Shown one piece after another: positions 1 to 9,207 of a stretch of 64,000 bases of DNA. The position numbers and the translations under genes were made by a program. The notes under the pieces were generated by a model. The model was not told the origin of the DNA and made no database searches. It saw only the letters and a list, made by a program, of their open reading frames with translations. This DNA comes from Microbacterium natoriense (lineage in GTDB: Bacteria; Actinomycetota; Actinomycetes; Actinomycetales; Microbacteriaceae), in contig NZ_JAUSXV010000001.1 of the NCBI RefSeq assembly GCF_030816295.1, positions 4,092,001 through 4,156,000 on the forward strand. Reading direction: 5' to 3'. Each line of letters starts with the position of its first letter. The first letter of the stretch is position 1.

Positions 1-2343
1 CGGATCCGTGAGCGACACGGACCCGACCTCGACGACGGCGATCGCCTCGAAGGCGACGCCGAACAGGTCGGTGCCGGAGCCTGCGATCGTCTGGGTCCCG
101 GCGACCTTCCAGTCGACTCCCGCGGTGTTCCAGGTGACGGGCGCCGTGCGCTCCACGCCTCCGCGATACACGAGCGTGGCGTTCGCCGGCAGGGCAGGGG
201 CCGTGCCTGTGGCGGTGCCGACGGCGACCTGCTCGACCGACACCAGGCCCGTGTCGGCGAGCGTCCACAGCTGGTTCGCACCGTCGTTCGACGTCCACAA
301 GCCCACCCCTGCTCCATCGGCCGAGCTCTGCCCGTTCACGTCGAGCACGCGCTCGTTCGAGACGCTGAGGATCGAGAACCTCGTGCCGTCGGTGGTCGAC
401 GAGATCCACTGCAGGGCCGGATCGCTCGCCGCCTGCTCGAGCGTCGCAGTCGCCATCGTGACTGCACCCCCGGACTCGGCGAGGAAGCGTCCGTCTCCCG
501 ACTGCAGCGCGAAGCGGTGACGATCCGTGCCTTCGCCCGCGAGGGTGCGCACGGTCCAGGTCTGGGCGGTAGCGGCATCCGTCGTCGTCGCCGAGGTGCG
601 GATGACGGCGGCCGAACCCGACGCGGCGAGCGCCTTGCCGCTCTGCGCGCCGAACAGCTGGTAGCTGTGCCCGTCGCGCAGCGCGGTCGCCTCATCCGAC
701 ACACCGGAGACGCCGGAGACCACGAGCGTGACGACCGACTTGCCAGGCACCGTGAGGGTGGCCGACCGGGTCGCCGCGTTCACCGGCACCGGAGCGCCCT
801 CGACCAGAGCGTTGGAGGTCGGGTCGGCCTCGGTGGACTGCGTGGTGACGATCGGGGTGACCGTCGCCCCCGGGGAGATGGTGCCGAAGCGCGACAGATC
901 GATCGTCAACTCGCGAGCCGAGGCCTCGGTGTTGACGTGCACGAGGGTCGCGCCGTCGCCGGCGGCCGACACGGCAGCAGTGGTCTGGGCGTTGCCCGAG
1001 GGGATCAGCGCATCGCCCGGGTGGATGTAGTGCGTGAAGTTGCGCACAGTGTTGTACTTCGCGTTCGTCTTGACCTGGCAGCTCGGGTCGGCATCGCCGT
1101 CGGCGATGCGCCGCTCGGAGTCGCCCTCGGCGTTGCAGTCGAAGTCCACCAGGACCGATCCCCAGTTCAGGTCCTCGACCTTCTCCATGTTGTAGGCGTC
1201 TTCGACGGGCTGCCAGAACACCCAGGCGCTCGGCTCGAGCTCGCGCAGGTCGTCGACGATGCGGCCCGCCATGCCCAGACCGTTCTCGATGTTCGTGAGG
1301 TTGTGCCCTGTGCCGTCCCAGTCGCCTTCGACTTCGCTCATCCAGAGCGGCTTGTCAGCGCTCTTGGCGATGTCGCGCACGACGAGGCGTCCTGAGGTGC
1401 CGTAGGTGTGCACGTTCAGCTGGTCGACCTCGGCCTTCGACGAATCGCTCCAGGCGTTCCAGTTCGTGGCGAAGATCGACGGGTTGGTCTCGTCCATCGC
1501 GGAGATCGGCACGTCGGTCGTGGTGCCGGGTTCGGCGAGGCGAGCGGCCAGCGCCTGGATCATCTGATCCTGTGCCGCCGGGCCGACGTGCGCGCCCTCC
1601 TGACGGCTGGCCGAGGTCGGCCAGCCGTCGCCGCCGAGGGTCGTCGACCAGTAGTTCGTGTTCGGCTCGTTGAACGGATCGAGGCTGTCGAACTGGATGC
1701 CGTGCTCTTGCTCGATGTGCTCGACGACCGTGACGAGGTAGTCGGCGAAGGCGTCCATGTCGGCGGCGGACAGCTGCTCGGTGCTGCCGTTGCCGATGCC
1801 GCCCGAGACGTAGCCGCTCTGGGTGAGGAAGTACGGCGGGGAGTTGCTGAACGCCTCCCAGTGCGTGATCTTGCCCTTCAGCGCATCGATCCACCAGCGC
1901 TGGGTCGCGTCGGCGTCGAAGTCGTAGCTCGCCGGGTCGTCTCCGTCCCAGGCCGCGCGGTATGCCGCACGGTCGGCGTAGGTGGAGCTCGCGAGATCGG
2001 GGTTCCACCATCCGTCCACCGCGCCGCCTGGGCGCAGGTAGTCGGGAACGTCGGTGGCGTTGCCGCCGCCGATGTTGTAGCGCGCGATGTTGAGATTCAG
2101 CCCGTCTTCTCCGAAGACCTTGTCGAGCAGATCCTGACGCACATCGTCGGGATAGCCGCCGGTCGCGTTGGCGAACCAGACCAGGCTCGTGCCCCACCCT
2201 TCGAAGGGGTCGGATGCGTATCCGGGGTTGGGGGTGATCGTGACCGGGATCGCGGCGGCGGATGCCGCGGGCGCTCCGGCCGCCAGCAGGCCGGCGCCGA
2301 TGGCGCAGATGCCGAGCGCTGCGATGGACTTCTTCGACTTCAT
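1..2343 (-). CDS. Secreted GH30 glycosidase (endo-beta-1,6-galactanase-like), 3' end cut by window edge
   Basis: Secreted glycoside hydrolase of family 30, closest in feel to subfamily 5 enzymes that cut beta-1,6-galactan side chains of arabinogalactan. The start is ATG at 2343 with a GAGGAA ribosome site. A Sec signal peptide covers about residues 1-27. The catalytic part (about 30-530) opens with FEGWGTSLVWFA; DPFNEPNTNYW carries the likely acid/base Glu, and WMSEVEGDWDG the likely nucleophile Glu. A ricin-type beta-trefoil domain (about 550-690) and a Big_4-type Ig-like domain (about 700-770) follow. The visible 781 codons end inside or just after this Ig domain, so the true C-terminus lies outside the window. 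A perfect LacI-type palindrome sits 19 bp upstream of the start codon. Family call is solid; exact substrate is inference. Confidence 0.88.
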   Translation of the reverse strand, partial: MKSKKSIAALGICAIGAGLLAAGAPAASAAAIPVTITPNPGYASDPFEGWGTSLVWFANATGGYPDDVRQDLLDKVFGEDGLNLNIARYNIGGGNATDVPDYLRPGGAVDGWWNPDLASSTYADRAAYRAAWDGDDPASYDFDADATQRWWIDALKGKITHWEAFSNSPPYFLTQSGYVSGGIGNGSTEQLSAADMDAFADYLVTVVEHIEQEHGIQFDSLDPFNEPNTNYWSTTLGGDGWPTSASRQEGAHVGPAAQDQMIQALAARLAEPGTTTDVPISAMDETNPSIFATNWNAWSDSSKAEVDQLNVHTYGTSGRLVVRDIAKSADKPLWMSEVEGDWDGTGHNLTNIENGLGMAGRIVDDLRELEPSAWVFWQPVEDAYNMEKVEDLNWGSVLVDFDCNAEGDSERRIADGDADPSCQVKTNAKYNTVRNFTHYIHPGDALIPSGNAQTTAAVSAAGDGATLVHVNTEASARELTIDLSRFGTISPGATVTPIVTTQSTEADPTSNALVEGAPVPVNAATRSATLTVPGKSVVTLVVSGVSGVSDEATALRDGHSYQLFGAQSGKALAASGSAAVIRTSATTTDAATAQTWTVRTLAGEGTDRHRFALQSGDGRFLAESGGAVTMATATLEQAASDPALQWISSTTDGTRFSILSVSNERVLDVNGQSSADGAGVGLWTSNDGANQLWTLADTGLVSVEQVAVGTATGTAPALPANATLVYRGGVERTAPVTWNTAGVDWKVAGTQTIAGSGTDLFGVAFEAIAVVEVGSVSLTDP

Positions 2344-2361
2344 CGTCTGTTCCTCAAAATG

Positions 2362-2375
2362 TGTTGACGTCAACA
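2362..2375. promoter_or_regulatory. LacI-type operator, perfect palindrome TGTTGACGTCAACA
   Basis: A perfect 14-bp palindrome sits 18 bp beyond the end of the GH30 start codon and in the 214-bp gap between this gene and the LacI-family gene. Centre CG and half-site length fit LacI/PurR-type operators. It shares the TGTTnnC...GnnAACA outline with other palindromes in front of the secreted hydrolase genes of this window. Binding by the neighbouring regulator is inference. Confidence 0.65.
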
Positions 2376-2557
2376 GTGAGCGGTAACAGAAGCCTAGAGA
2401 AGCCGCGGTCCCCCGTCAACAGCGTCTCCCGCCGCGGCCGCCCCTCGTCGAGTTCACGTGCACTCGTCGAGCGCACGACGTATCGACGCGTCGAAACCGT
2501 GCACTCGGCGACAAGCCGTCCACTCGGCGAGGCTCCAGGGCCGGGGCGCCTCGTGGC

Positions 2558-3586
2558 TCAGGCGCGCGGGGCGGCCGTCGAGGCGCGGACCCGCAGCTCG
2601 GGCTGGATCAGCTCGCGGGCCTCGGTCTCGGCGCCCTCGATCGCCGCGAGCAGCTCGCCGATCACGACCCTGCCCAGCAGCGTGAAGTCCTGGCGGACGG
2701 TCGTGAGCGGAGGCAGGTAATGCCGGGCGTCGGGCGCATCGTCGAAGCCCACGACGCTGACGTCATCGGGAACGCGGATGCCGCGCTCAGCGAACCCGTG
2801 CATGAGCCCGAGAGCCATCTGGTCGTTCGCGACGAACACGGCGGTCGCGTCGCCGAGGTCGAGCGTCTGGCCGAACACGTAGCCGGAGTCGGACGACCAG
2901 TCGCCGATCACGGGGGGCACGACGGGCAGGCCGGCATCTTCGAGGGCGGCACGCCAGGCCTCGGTGCGGGCTTTCGCGTCGAACCAGTCGGGGGGTCCTG
3001 CGACGTGCAGGATCTTGCGGTGGCCGAGGTCGATGAGGTGCCGTACGGCGGCGGTCGCGCCGGCCCGCTGATCGACGGATGCCGTGTGCATCTGCTCGTC
3101 CGGCTCTTCCTTGACGACGAGCGTCGGCAGCCCGATCGCCTGCTGGCGGAGCAGATCGAGCGACGAGGCGCGGGGCGCGATCACGCACAGCGCGTCGACC
3201 CCCTGCGTGAGGAGTTCCATGACCCCCGCGTCGACGCGGCGGTCCTTCCCCTCCCCCGCCGAGAAGCTGCTGACGGCGTAGCCGTTCTCGCGAGCGGCGA
3301 CCTCGATCGCCCTGAGCACGCTGTTCGGACCGAAGAATCCGGGGTTGTCCACGATGGCGCCGATGCGCATGGTGCGGTTGGTGGCGAGAGCACGGGCGAT
3401 CGAGCTGCGCGTGTAGCTCATCTCGTCGATGGCCTTCATCACCTTGTCCCGGGTGGAGGCGCGGATGTTGGGATGCCCGTTGAGCACGCGCGACACCGTC
3501 ATGTGCGAGACGCCGGCGCGATCCGCGACGTCGTAGATGCTGGGCTTGCGGGGTCCGCCCACGGGGGCGGCGGAGTCGGTGGTCAT
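2558..3586 (-). CDS. LacI-family transcriptional regulator
   Basis: Sugar-responsive repressor of the LacI/GalR family, 342 residues, normal length for the family. The N-terminal helix-turn-helix reads SIYDVADRAGVSHMTVSRVL (about 17-36). The rest is a periplasmic-binding-protein-like sensor domain with the usual VFVANDQMALGLMHG and VSVVGFDDAP blocks. I chose ATG at 3586 because GGAGGG lies directly upstream and the HTH then begins near residue 17; the frame stays open further upstream but without signals. It lies between GH30 and the GH43 operon, all on the minus strand, and is the best candidate to read the TGTTA-type palindromes in this locus. The effector is unknown; L-arabinose or an arabino- or galacto-oligosaccharide is plausible from context. 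Confidence 0.9.
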   Translation of the reverse strand: MTTDSAAPVGGPRKPSIYDVADRAGVSHMTVSRVLNGHPNIRASTRDKVMKAIDEMSYTRSSIARALATNRTMRIGAIVDNPGFFGPNSVLRAIEVAARENGYAVSSFSAGEGKDRRVDAGVMELLTQGVDALCVIAPRASSLDLLRQQAIGLPTLVVKEEPDEQMHTASVDQRAGATAAVRHLIDLGHRKILHVAGPPDWFDAKARTEAWRAALEDAGLPVVPPVIGDWSSDSGYVFGQTLDLGDATAVFVANDQMALGLMHGFAERGIRVPDDVSVVGFDDAPDARHYLPPLTTVRQDFTLLGRVVIGELLAAIEGAETEARELIQPELRVRASTAAPRA

Positions 3587-3607
3587 GAAAGCCCCCTCCG
3601 CGCTACG

Positions 3608-3619
3608 ACCGTGAACGGT
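3608..3619. promoter_or_regulatory. Inverted repeat ACCGT-GA-ACGGT upstream of lacI-type gene
   Basis: Five-base arms ACCGT/ACGGT with a two-base centre lie 22 bp upstream of the start codon of the LacI-family gene. Position fits an autoregulatory operator, but it departs from the TGTTA-type sites seen elsewhere, so its reader is unknown. Confidence 0.35.
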
Positions 3620-3650
3620 ACAACGATAGTGCGCTCGGGACTTCTCGTCT

Positions 3651-3687
3651 GGATGCCGGCCGCGAACCGTGTCCGCGGCCGGCATCC
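3651..3687 (-). terminator. Stem-loop terminator after the GH43 operon
   Basis: Perfect 14-bp arms (3651-3664 and 3674-3687) with a 9-base loop lie 7 bp beyond the stop codon of the GH43 gene ending at 3695. There is no clear U-tract, as is common in high-GC actinobacteria. It would close the operon that starts at the WxL-like gene. Confidence 0.6.
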
Positions 3688-3694
3688 CTTCGGC

Positions 3695-6325
3695 TCAGCC
3701 GCAGGTGCGGGCGTCGTAGAACGTGCTCCCCGAGTACGAGGCGTCGCTCGCTGTGCCGTCGACGGCGACGGATGCCGCGGCGATGGCCGCCTGCCTGGTC
3801 GACACGGTCTGCGTCACCGTCTTGCCCGGCTGCACCGCCTTGACGGTCTTGTCGCCGAACGGCGTCGTGATGACGACATCGGACGCCCGGGTGTCCGCGT
3901 TCGTGACCGAGACGGCGAGAGCGACCTTGCCTGCCACGCAGCGCGTCGTGACGGCCGAGCTCAGCCTCAGGTCGGGGTCTGTGCCGACGCCGGCGAAGTG
4001 GAACATCACGCGCTGGTACTCTTCCGCGGTGATCGGGACGATGCCGCCGTGGCGCTTCTTGATCGCGCCGAGGTTGATGTCGGTCGCCTTGCTCCACACC
4101 GAGCTCGAGGTCGAGTCGATGTCGGTCGTGCGGAAGGGAACGTAGCCGCGGCCCGTCGCGTACTGGTCGGCGAGCAGCCCGTAGAGCTGCTGCGCGCCGG
4201 CGCGGTCGTCGTCGTTGTACTGGAAGAACTCCGGACCTTCGAGGCAGGCTCCGGTGTAGTTCGTACCGGCGGCGCACGTGCCGCTGCCCGCCAGGATCGA
4301 CTGCAGCGTGCCGACGAGAACCCACTGCTGGTCGGTGCCGGTGGCGGCTGGCAGGGCGGACGCGGTGGTCGCAGCGAGGTTCTTCGACTTCTCGATCGTG
4401 ATCTCGCCGTCGCCCGATGCGCGGTAGTACCAGTCGCCCACCTTGATCACGGTGGTGTCGATGATGGAGTGCTCGCGGTCGATCCACTTCACCGGGGTCG
4501 AGAAGGTCTGGAAGTCGCGCGTGGTCGACAGGTAGACGTCGACGCTGTCGCCGAACGCGGTGTTCCCGTCGGCGCGGGTGGCCCAGTACACGTAGTACTG
4601 ACCCGTCACGTCGTCCCAGATCGCCTCGGGCGCCCAGGCCATGCCCGCGTTCGGGATCTCGCTCGCGACGTCGGCGAGCCGCGGCTCGCTCCAGTTCACG
4701 AGATCGGTGGATTCCCAGATCACGAGCTCGGTCGAGCCGTCTTCCGTGGCGTGCGCGTTGCCCCAGCCTCCGCGGTAGTAGATGCTCAGATCTGTTGCGA
4801 TCAGGAAGAACCGGTCGCCCTCCGGCGAGCGCACGAGGAACGGGTCGCGCACGCCGCCTTCGCCCTCGCCCGCGTTCCGGGCTGTGGAGAGCACGGGAGA
4901 TCCCGCAGGACGGGTGTCGATGAAGGTCTTGGCATCGCGGCTGGTGGCGAAGTAGATCTGCTCGTCGGTCGCCGAGCCCTCGGTGCCCGTGAAGTGCGTG
5001 AAGAGGTAGTCGGTCGTCGCAGGCATGTCGTAGGCCTGACGCACGACGAGGGGGATCTCGCGCGTGGCCGTTCCGCCGTCGATCGTCGCGGTGACCGTGA
5101 GCGTCACCTTGGCGTCTCCGCCCTCAGGACGGCTGACGATTCCGGGAGCGGTCTGCGCCGTGCCGGTCACGTCGACGATCGCCGGGTCGGAGCTCTGCCA
5201 GGTCAGGGTGGAGCCGTATCGGGCGCCGGATGCCGGCAGCGCGATGTTCGAGCGGACGTCGCCGGCATCGGAGATGCTGATCGCGTCGAGGTCGCGTTGC
5301 GCCTTGTCGGCCGCGGCGGGGTCCTTGAGCACCGTGACGGAGAAGCTGCGCGGAGTGCTCTGCACGCCTCGCACGGTCGACACGGCGATGAGGGTGACGA
5401 CCGTGTCGGATGCCGGTTGGGTGACGGTGCCGTCGGAGTCGACGATCCCGGGCTGCGAGGAGGTCCACGTGACTCCGCCCGCGGTGGGCAGCGTGAGGTC
5501 GGTCTCCACCGCATCGAGGCTCTGCGTGTTCGCAGCGGCGAGGTCGAGCGCGGCGACCGTCTCGGTCGCCGCGGCTGCGGCGTCGGTCGCGGCGATGTCC
5601 GCCAGAGTCGCTCCCGGGAGCGCCTCCTCGTACACGCGGAACGTCGAGACCTTGCCCTGGTACAGGCTGTCGGCCGCGTAGGCGCTCTTGCCGATGTAGT
5701 TCATCGTGTGCGTGAGCAGGTCGGTGAGATTCACGGTCGAGTCGGTCTTCACCGCCACCTGGGTGCCGTTGATGAACAGGCGAAGCGTCGACGTGGTGCC
5801 GCCGGCGTTCTTCTCGATGGTCGCGGCGACCGACTGCCACTGCCCCTCGACGAGCCTGGTCGCCGAGGTGACGCTCTGCTCTCCCGACCAGTTCGTCTTG
5901 GTGATCGCGACACGGGGTGCGACGGGTTGGATGAAGAACTGACCCTGGCCGCTCGTCGAGCTGCTCGAGCCGCCGATGTTCCACAGGAACTTCGCGCCGG
6001 TGAGGGCCTGCGGCGAGGTCTCGATCACGACCGTCGCCGCACTGCGGCCTGCGAGCAGATCGTTCGGCATCTGCACGTAGTTGGCACCGGTGAACTGCAT
6101 GTACCCGGCCCTCCACGCGTCACCGCCGAACACCGTGGCGTCGTTCCCGTGCGCGCTCGCGTCGTGCACGAGCGTGCCGCTGGTCTCCGAGAAGTCGTAC
6201 AGCGCCAGCAGCGACGACGGCTCCGCTGCGTCTGCGGCCTGGGGCGTGAATGCCGCCAGCCCCGCAACCAGTACTGCTCCTGTGACTGCGGCGACCGATC
6301 TGCGGCCCCGTGCTCTTCCGCGCAT
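3695..6325 (-). CDS. Secreted LamG-Ig-GH43 glycosidase with shared C-terminal Cys module
   Basis: Secreted GH43 enzyme, probably an alpha-L-arabinofuranosidase or related exo-glycosidase; substrate not resolvable by eye. ATG at 6325 follows AGGAGA; 876 residues. Order: signal peptide (1-33), LamG/concanavalin-like domain (about 35-245), two atrophied Ig-like repeats (about 260-435), five-bladed GH43 domain (about 438-760), then the shared C-terminal module (about 790-876). Catalytic set: base Asp in GVRDPFLVRS, modulator Asp in SIIDTTVIK, acid Glu in LEGPEFF. The module begins VTTRCVAGKVAL and ends TCG. It is last in the operon with the WxL-like, DUF916 and LATTG genes. Domain layout matches the genes at 15284, 18190 and 21166, so these are probably paralogues with diverged specificity. 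Confidence 0.85.
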   Translation of the reverse strand: MRGRARGRRSVAAVTGAVLVAGLAAFTPQAADAAEPSSLLALYDFSETSGTLVHDASAHGNDATVFGGDAWRAGYMQFTGANYVQMPNDLLAGRSAATVVIETSPQALTGAKFLWNIGGSSSSTSGQGQFFIQPVAPRVAITKTNWSGEQSVTSATRLVEGQWQSVAATIEKNAGGTTSTLRLFINGTQVAVKTDSTVNLTDLLTHTMNYIGKSAYAADSLYQGKVSTFRVYEEALPGATLADIAATDAAAAATETVAALDLAAANTQSLDAVETDLTLPTAGGVTWTSSQPGIVDSDGTVTQPASDTVVTLIAVSTVRGVQSTPRSFSVTVLKDPAAADKAQRDLDAISISDAGDVRSNIALPASGARYGSTLTWQSSDPAIVDVTGTAQTAPGIVSRPEGGDAKVTLTVTATIDGGTATREIPLVVRQAYDMPATTDYLFTHFTGTEGSATDEQIYFATSRDAKTFIDTRPAGSPVLSTARNAGEGEGGVRDPFLVRSPEGDRFFLIATDLSIYYRGGWGNAHATEDGSTELVIWESTDLVNWSEPRLADVASEIPNAGMAWAPEAIWDDVTGQYYVYWATRADGNTAFGDSVDVYLSTTRDFQTFSTPVKWIDREHSIIDTTVIKVGDWYYRASGDGEITIEKSKNLAATTASALPAATGTDQQWVLVGTLQSILAGSGTCAAGTNYTGACLEGPEFFQYNDDDRAGAQQLYGLLADQYATGRGYVPFRTTDIDSTSSSVWSKATDINLGAIKKRHGGIVPITAEEYQRVMFHFAGVGTDPDLRLSSAVTTRCVAGKVALAVSVTNADTRASDVVITTPFGDKTVKAVQPGKTVTQTVSTRQAAIAAASVAVDGTASDASYSGSTFYDARTCG

Positions 6326-6369
6326 GCGACTCTCCTGTCGTTCCTGGTGGTGGGTGATGGTGGCGCGAG

Positions 6370-8928
6370 TCACTGGCATGACCGCGCACTGTAGGTCTGT
6401 TCGACGGCGGTGCCGCCGACGGTGACGGTCACGGTTCCTGCGGAGACCGACGCGCTGCGAGTGCTGAACGTCGCCGAGGTGCTGCGACCGTCGGCCAGCG
6501 CCATGATCGTCTTGGTTCCGAAGGCGCTGGAGACGACGGCATCCATCGCCTCCCCCGTCTCGTTCGCGACGGTCGCGACGACCGCGGCCCTGCCCGCCAC
6601 GCACCGGGTCTGCACCGACAACCGCACGTCGATTCCGGCATCGGGTATCGCCAGAGCCGCCGTGGTGAGCGGGTGGGTGCGAGCGGGAGCGGTGCTGTCG
6701 TTGTTCCGCACGCCGGTCGCGGATTCGCCGATGCCGCGTGCCGAGATCTCATGCCCGGCATCCGCTGCGGTCACGACGTAGTGCGCGGCGTCGGCGCCGA
6801 CGATCGGCTCTCCATCGCGCAGCCACGACCACGAGCTCGCGGTCCACCCGTCGCCGAACGCCGCCGTCAGGGTCGAACCGACCGCGGCCGCGCCCTCGAC
6901 CGAGACCGTCGGCGTGGTCTCCGGCAGGACTCCCTCGTAGGTGACCGGAATGCGCTGGATGAGTGGCACTGCGCCCGCAGCGATCTCTGCCGCCGAAGGC
7001 TGCGTATAGGTGAGCCGGGAGATGCGGGTCTCGCGCTTGTTGCCGGTGGCGATCTGCTTTCCGTTGGTCAAATCGACCAGCCGCGGGCGCATCTCGTCGG
7101 TGAGGAACGCGTGGTACGCGACATACCAGTCGTCGGTGCCGGGGATCTGCAGCACCGAATGATGCGCGGTGCCGAGGATGCCCTTGGCGACGTCCTTGTT
7201 CAGGATCTCGCCGCGATACGTCCACGGGCCCGCCATGCTCGTCGCGGTGGCGTAGGCGACCCGGTAGTCCGGCGAGTTCGTGTCGTCGACCGAGTAGGTG
7301 TAGTAGTAGGTCCACCGCCCGAGGTACTCGCGGGCGGTGATGTACGAACCCTCCCGATAGCCGGTGATGGGCTGCTGCACGCGGGTCGCCGGGTCGAAGC
7401 TTCGCATGTCGGCGTTCAGCGCGGCGTAGTTGATGCCGCTCTGACCCCAGGCGATGTACCACGTTCCGGTCTGCGGATCGCGGAAGGTCGCCGGATCGAT
7501 GCTGTCGGCGACGACGCTGTCCGTGAGCTCGAACCCGCCGTCCGGCCGGTCTGACACGGCGACGTTCGTCTGCCCGTCGCCGGAGAAGTACAGGTAGTAC
7601 TTCCCGTCGCGCTTCGCCATGGCCGGCGCCCAGGCCTTCTTGGTGCGATTCGGCAGGATGCCGCTGTCGGGCGTGCCGTCGAGATTCTGATCCTGCAGGT
7701 TCACGACGACGCCCTTGTCGGTCCAGTTCACCAGGTCGGTCGACTCGAACGCGTGGATGGTCCAGCCGCCCCACTCCGAGTAGCCGTCGGTAGTCGGATA
7801 GATGTAGTACGTCCCGCCATCGGCGAAGATCTCCGGGTCGGCGAAGAACTTCATGCCCGTCGCCCCGGTCGCGTCGGTCTGGCCGGGGATGCGGATCGGC
7901 GTCACGAGCGTGTGCACGCGCACCTCATAGGGGACCGTGGTGCCGTCAGCCTTCGTCAGTGTGAGCCGCACCGGCTCGCTGTAGTCGGATATCTCGGATG
8001 CCGGGCTGCCGTCTGCCGCTGTCAGCGTCTCGCCGGTGTGCGTGAGGAAGTCGAATCGCACGTCAGCGGCATCGCTGAGCTCACCCGTGGCGCCGCCGCC
8101 GGATGCCCAATGGTCGAGCGTGATGTCGAGGATGCTCGTTCCGCCCTCGGCGCTCACCCGCTGAGTGAGGATCTGCTCGGTGTCCACCGCCTCCGCCACG
8201 CCGGAGCCGAGGAGGTCGGCCCGATCGAGCGCCCGGTCCCAGACGGTGATGTCGTCGAACGCCCCGTTGAAGTAGGGATCCGCTGCGTACAGCGAACGGC
8301 CGAGATACGCCTGAAGGTTCGTGCCGAGCTCGCTGATGCTGGTCTTCACGTCGGAGTTCGTCGCGACGGGCCGGCCGTTGTAGTAGACGACGATCTCGGT
8401 CGGCGACACCGTGAGTGTGACGTTGCCCCAGATGCCCTGGACCGAGCTGTCGAGGGATGCCGTCGCTCCGGACTCCTGCTGCCATGACGCCTTCGTGATC
8501 CCCGCGTAGAGATCCTGATAGCGAGTGCGCAGGAACAGGTACCGGTCTGAATCCTGACCGACCGCGAAGGTGAAGAAGTTCCCCGTCGACGAGCGGTTCT
8601 TGTAGTTCATCGAGATCGTGAACTCGTCTCGCCCGTCGAACAGGCCGACGGGGAAGGCTGCGTGCTGCGTGCCGCCGCGGGTCGACAGCGCCTTGCCGCC
8701 GATGGGCTTGTCGCCGTAAGCCTCGATCGCGGCTCCCCCTGAGAGGGTCAGGTCGTTGCCGTGCCCCGAGGTGTCGCGGGCTGTGCCGTCTTCGAAGTCG
8801 TAGGAGGCGATGACCTGGGGGTCGACGCCGGCGGCCGCGGCCGGCGTCGCGAGACACAGACCGGCGGCGGCGATCGCGGCGACGAGCAGCGCGGAGGCCG
8901 TCCTCGTGATGCGGGCAGACAGAAGCAT
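6370..8928 (-). CDS. Secreted LamG-GH43-Ig glycosidase with shared C-terminal Cys module
   Basis: Secreted GH43 protein of 852 residues; ATG at 8928 follows AAGGAG. Order: signal peptide (1-33), LamG domain (about 35-245), a short beta linker domain (about 250-350), GH43 blade domain (about 360-620), an Ig-like repeat with WSWLRDGEPIVGADAAHYVV (about 680-745), then the C-terminal module starting TRCVAGRAAVV near 777 and ending SCQ. Likely catalytic residues: Asp in DPEIFADGG, Asp in DPATFRDP, Glu in REGSYITAR. The block GTAHHSVLQIPGTDDWYVAY is typical of arabinofuranosidase/xylosidase-type GH43 enzymes and differs from the other LamG paralogues here, so this is another GH43 subgroup. It lies 57 bp after the LATTG gene and 44 bp before the next GH43, in one probable transcript. 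Confidence 0.85.
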   Translation of the reverse strand: MLLSARITRTASALLVAAIAAAGLCLATPAAAAGVDPQVIASYDFEDGTARDTSGHGNDLTLSGGAAIEAYGDKPIGGKALSTRGGTQHAAFPVGLFDGRDEFTISMNYKNRSSTGNFFTFAVGQDSDRYLFLRTRYQDLYAGITKASWQQESGATASLDSSVQGIWGNVTLTVSPTEIVVYYNGRPVATNSDVKTSISELGTNLQAYLGRSLYAADPYFNGAFDDITVWDRALDRADLLGSGVAEAVDTEQILTQRVSAEGGTSILDITLDHWASGGGATGELSDAADVRFDFLTHTGETLTAADGSPASEISDYSEPVRLTLTKADGTTVPYEVRVHTLVTPIRIPGQTDATGATGMKFFADPEIFADGGTYYIYPTTDGYSEWGGWTIHAFESTDLVNWTDKGVVVNLQDQNLDGTPDSGILPNRTKKAWAPAMAKRDGKYYLYFSGDGQTNVAVSDRPDGGFELTDSVVADSIDPATFRDPQTGTWYIAWGQSGINYAALNADMRSFDPATRVQQPITGYREGSYITAREYLGRWTYYYTYSVDDTNSPDYRVAYATATSMAGPWTYRGEILNKDVAKGILGTAHHSVLQIPGTDDWYVAYHAFLTDEMRPRLVDLTNGKQIATGNKRETRISRLTYTQPSAAEIAAGAVPLIQRIPVTYEGVLPETTPTVSVEGAAAVGSTLTAAFGDGWTASSWSWLRDGEPIVGADAAHYVVTAADAGHEISARGIGESATGVRNNDSTAPARTHPLTTAALAIPDAGIDVRLSVQTRCVAGRAAVVATVANETGEAMDAVVSSAFGTKTIMALADGRSTSATFSTRSASVSAGTVTVTVGGTAVEQTYSARSCQ

Positions 8929-8985
8929 CGCACTCTCCTTCGAGTGGTGGCGGTATGCGGTTCCGGTGGACGAGACCCGGGTCGG

Positions 8986-9207
8986 TCAGTGACGGCGCCG
9001 GGTTCGCCGGACGACGATCGCCGTGCCGACGACGATCAGGACGACGGCGACGACGATGAGCAACATGGGGACGTCGACGCCCGTGGTGGCGAGGCCGTCG
9101 ACCGGAACGTGGGTGGGGAGCTGCGTGATGTCGACGTGGATCTGCACGCCTCCTACGCCGTCGGCTGCGGCATCCGCATCGGAGTTCAGCGTGAAAGGGG
9201 CGATCAT
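8986..9207 (-). CDS. Small LATTG wall-anchor-type membrane protein (CscD-like)
   Basis: A 73-residue protein whose C-terminal half is a textbook sortase-type sorting signal: LATTG, a hydrophobic stretch (PMLLIVVAVVLIVVGTAIVV) and a basic tail RRTRRRH. Its ATG at 9207 overlaps the stop of the DUF916-type gene by four bases (ATGA), so translation is probably coupled. LAxTG motifs are used by class E sortases of actinobacteria. In Lactobacillales Csc clusters a small LPXTG protein accompanies WxL and DUF916 proteins, and the gene order here matches that idea. Oddity: no N-terminal signal peptide is visible with this start, nor in the frame upstream. No sortase gene is in the window. The start is supported by the overlap; only a weak GAGAG site precedes it. 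Confidence 0.72.
   Translation of the reverse strand: MIAPFTLNSDADAAADGVGGVQIHVDITQLPTHVPVDGLATTGVDVPMLLIVVAVVLIVVGTAIVVRRTRRRH

Noticed and set aside
2720-6394. Long open frame on the plus strand (over 1,200 codons) opposite the LacI and GH43 genes
   Set aside because: Antisense to genes with clear domains, signal peptide and ribosome sites; its translation is Arg/Gly/Val/His-rich with no recognisable fold, as expected for the opposite strand of high-GC coding DNA.
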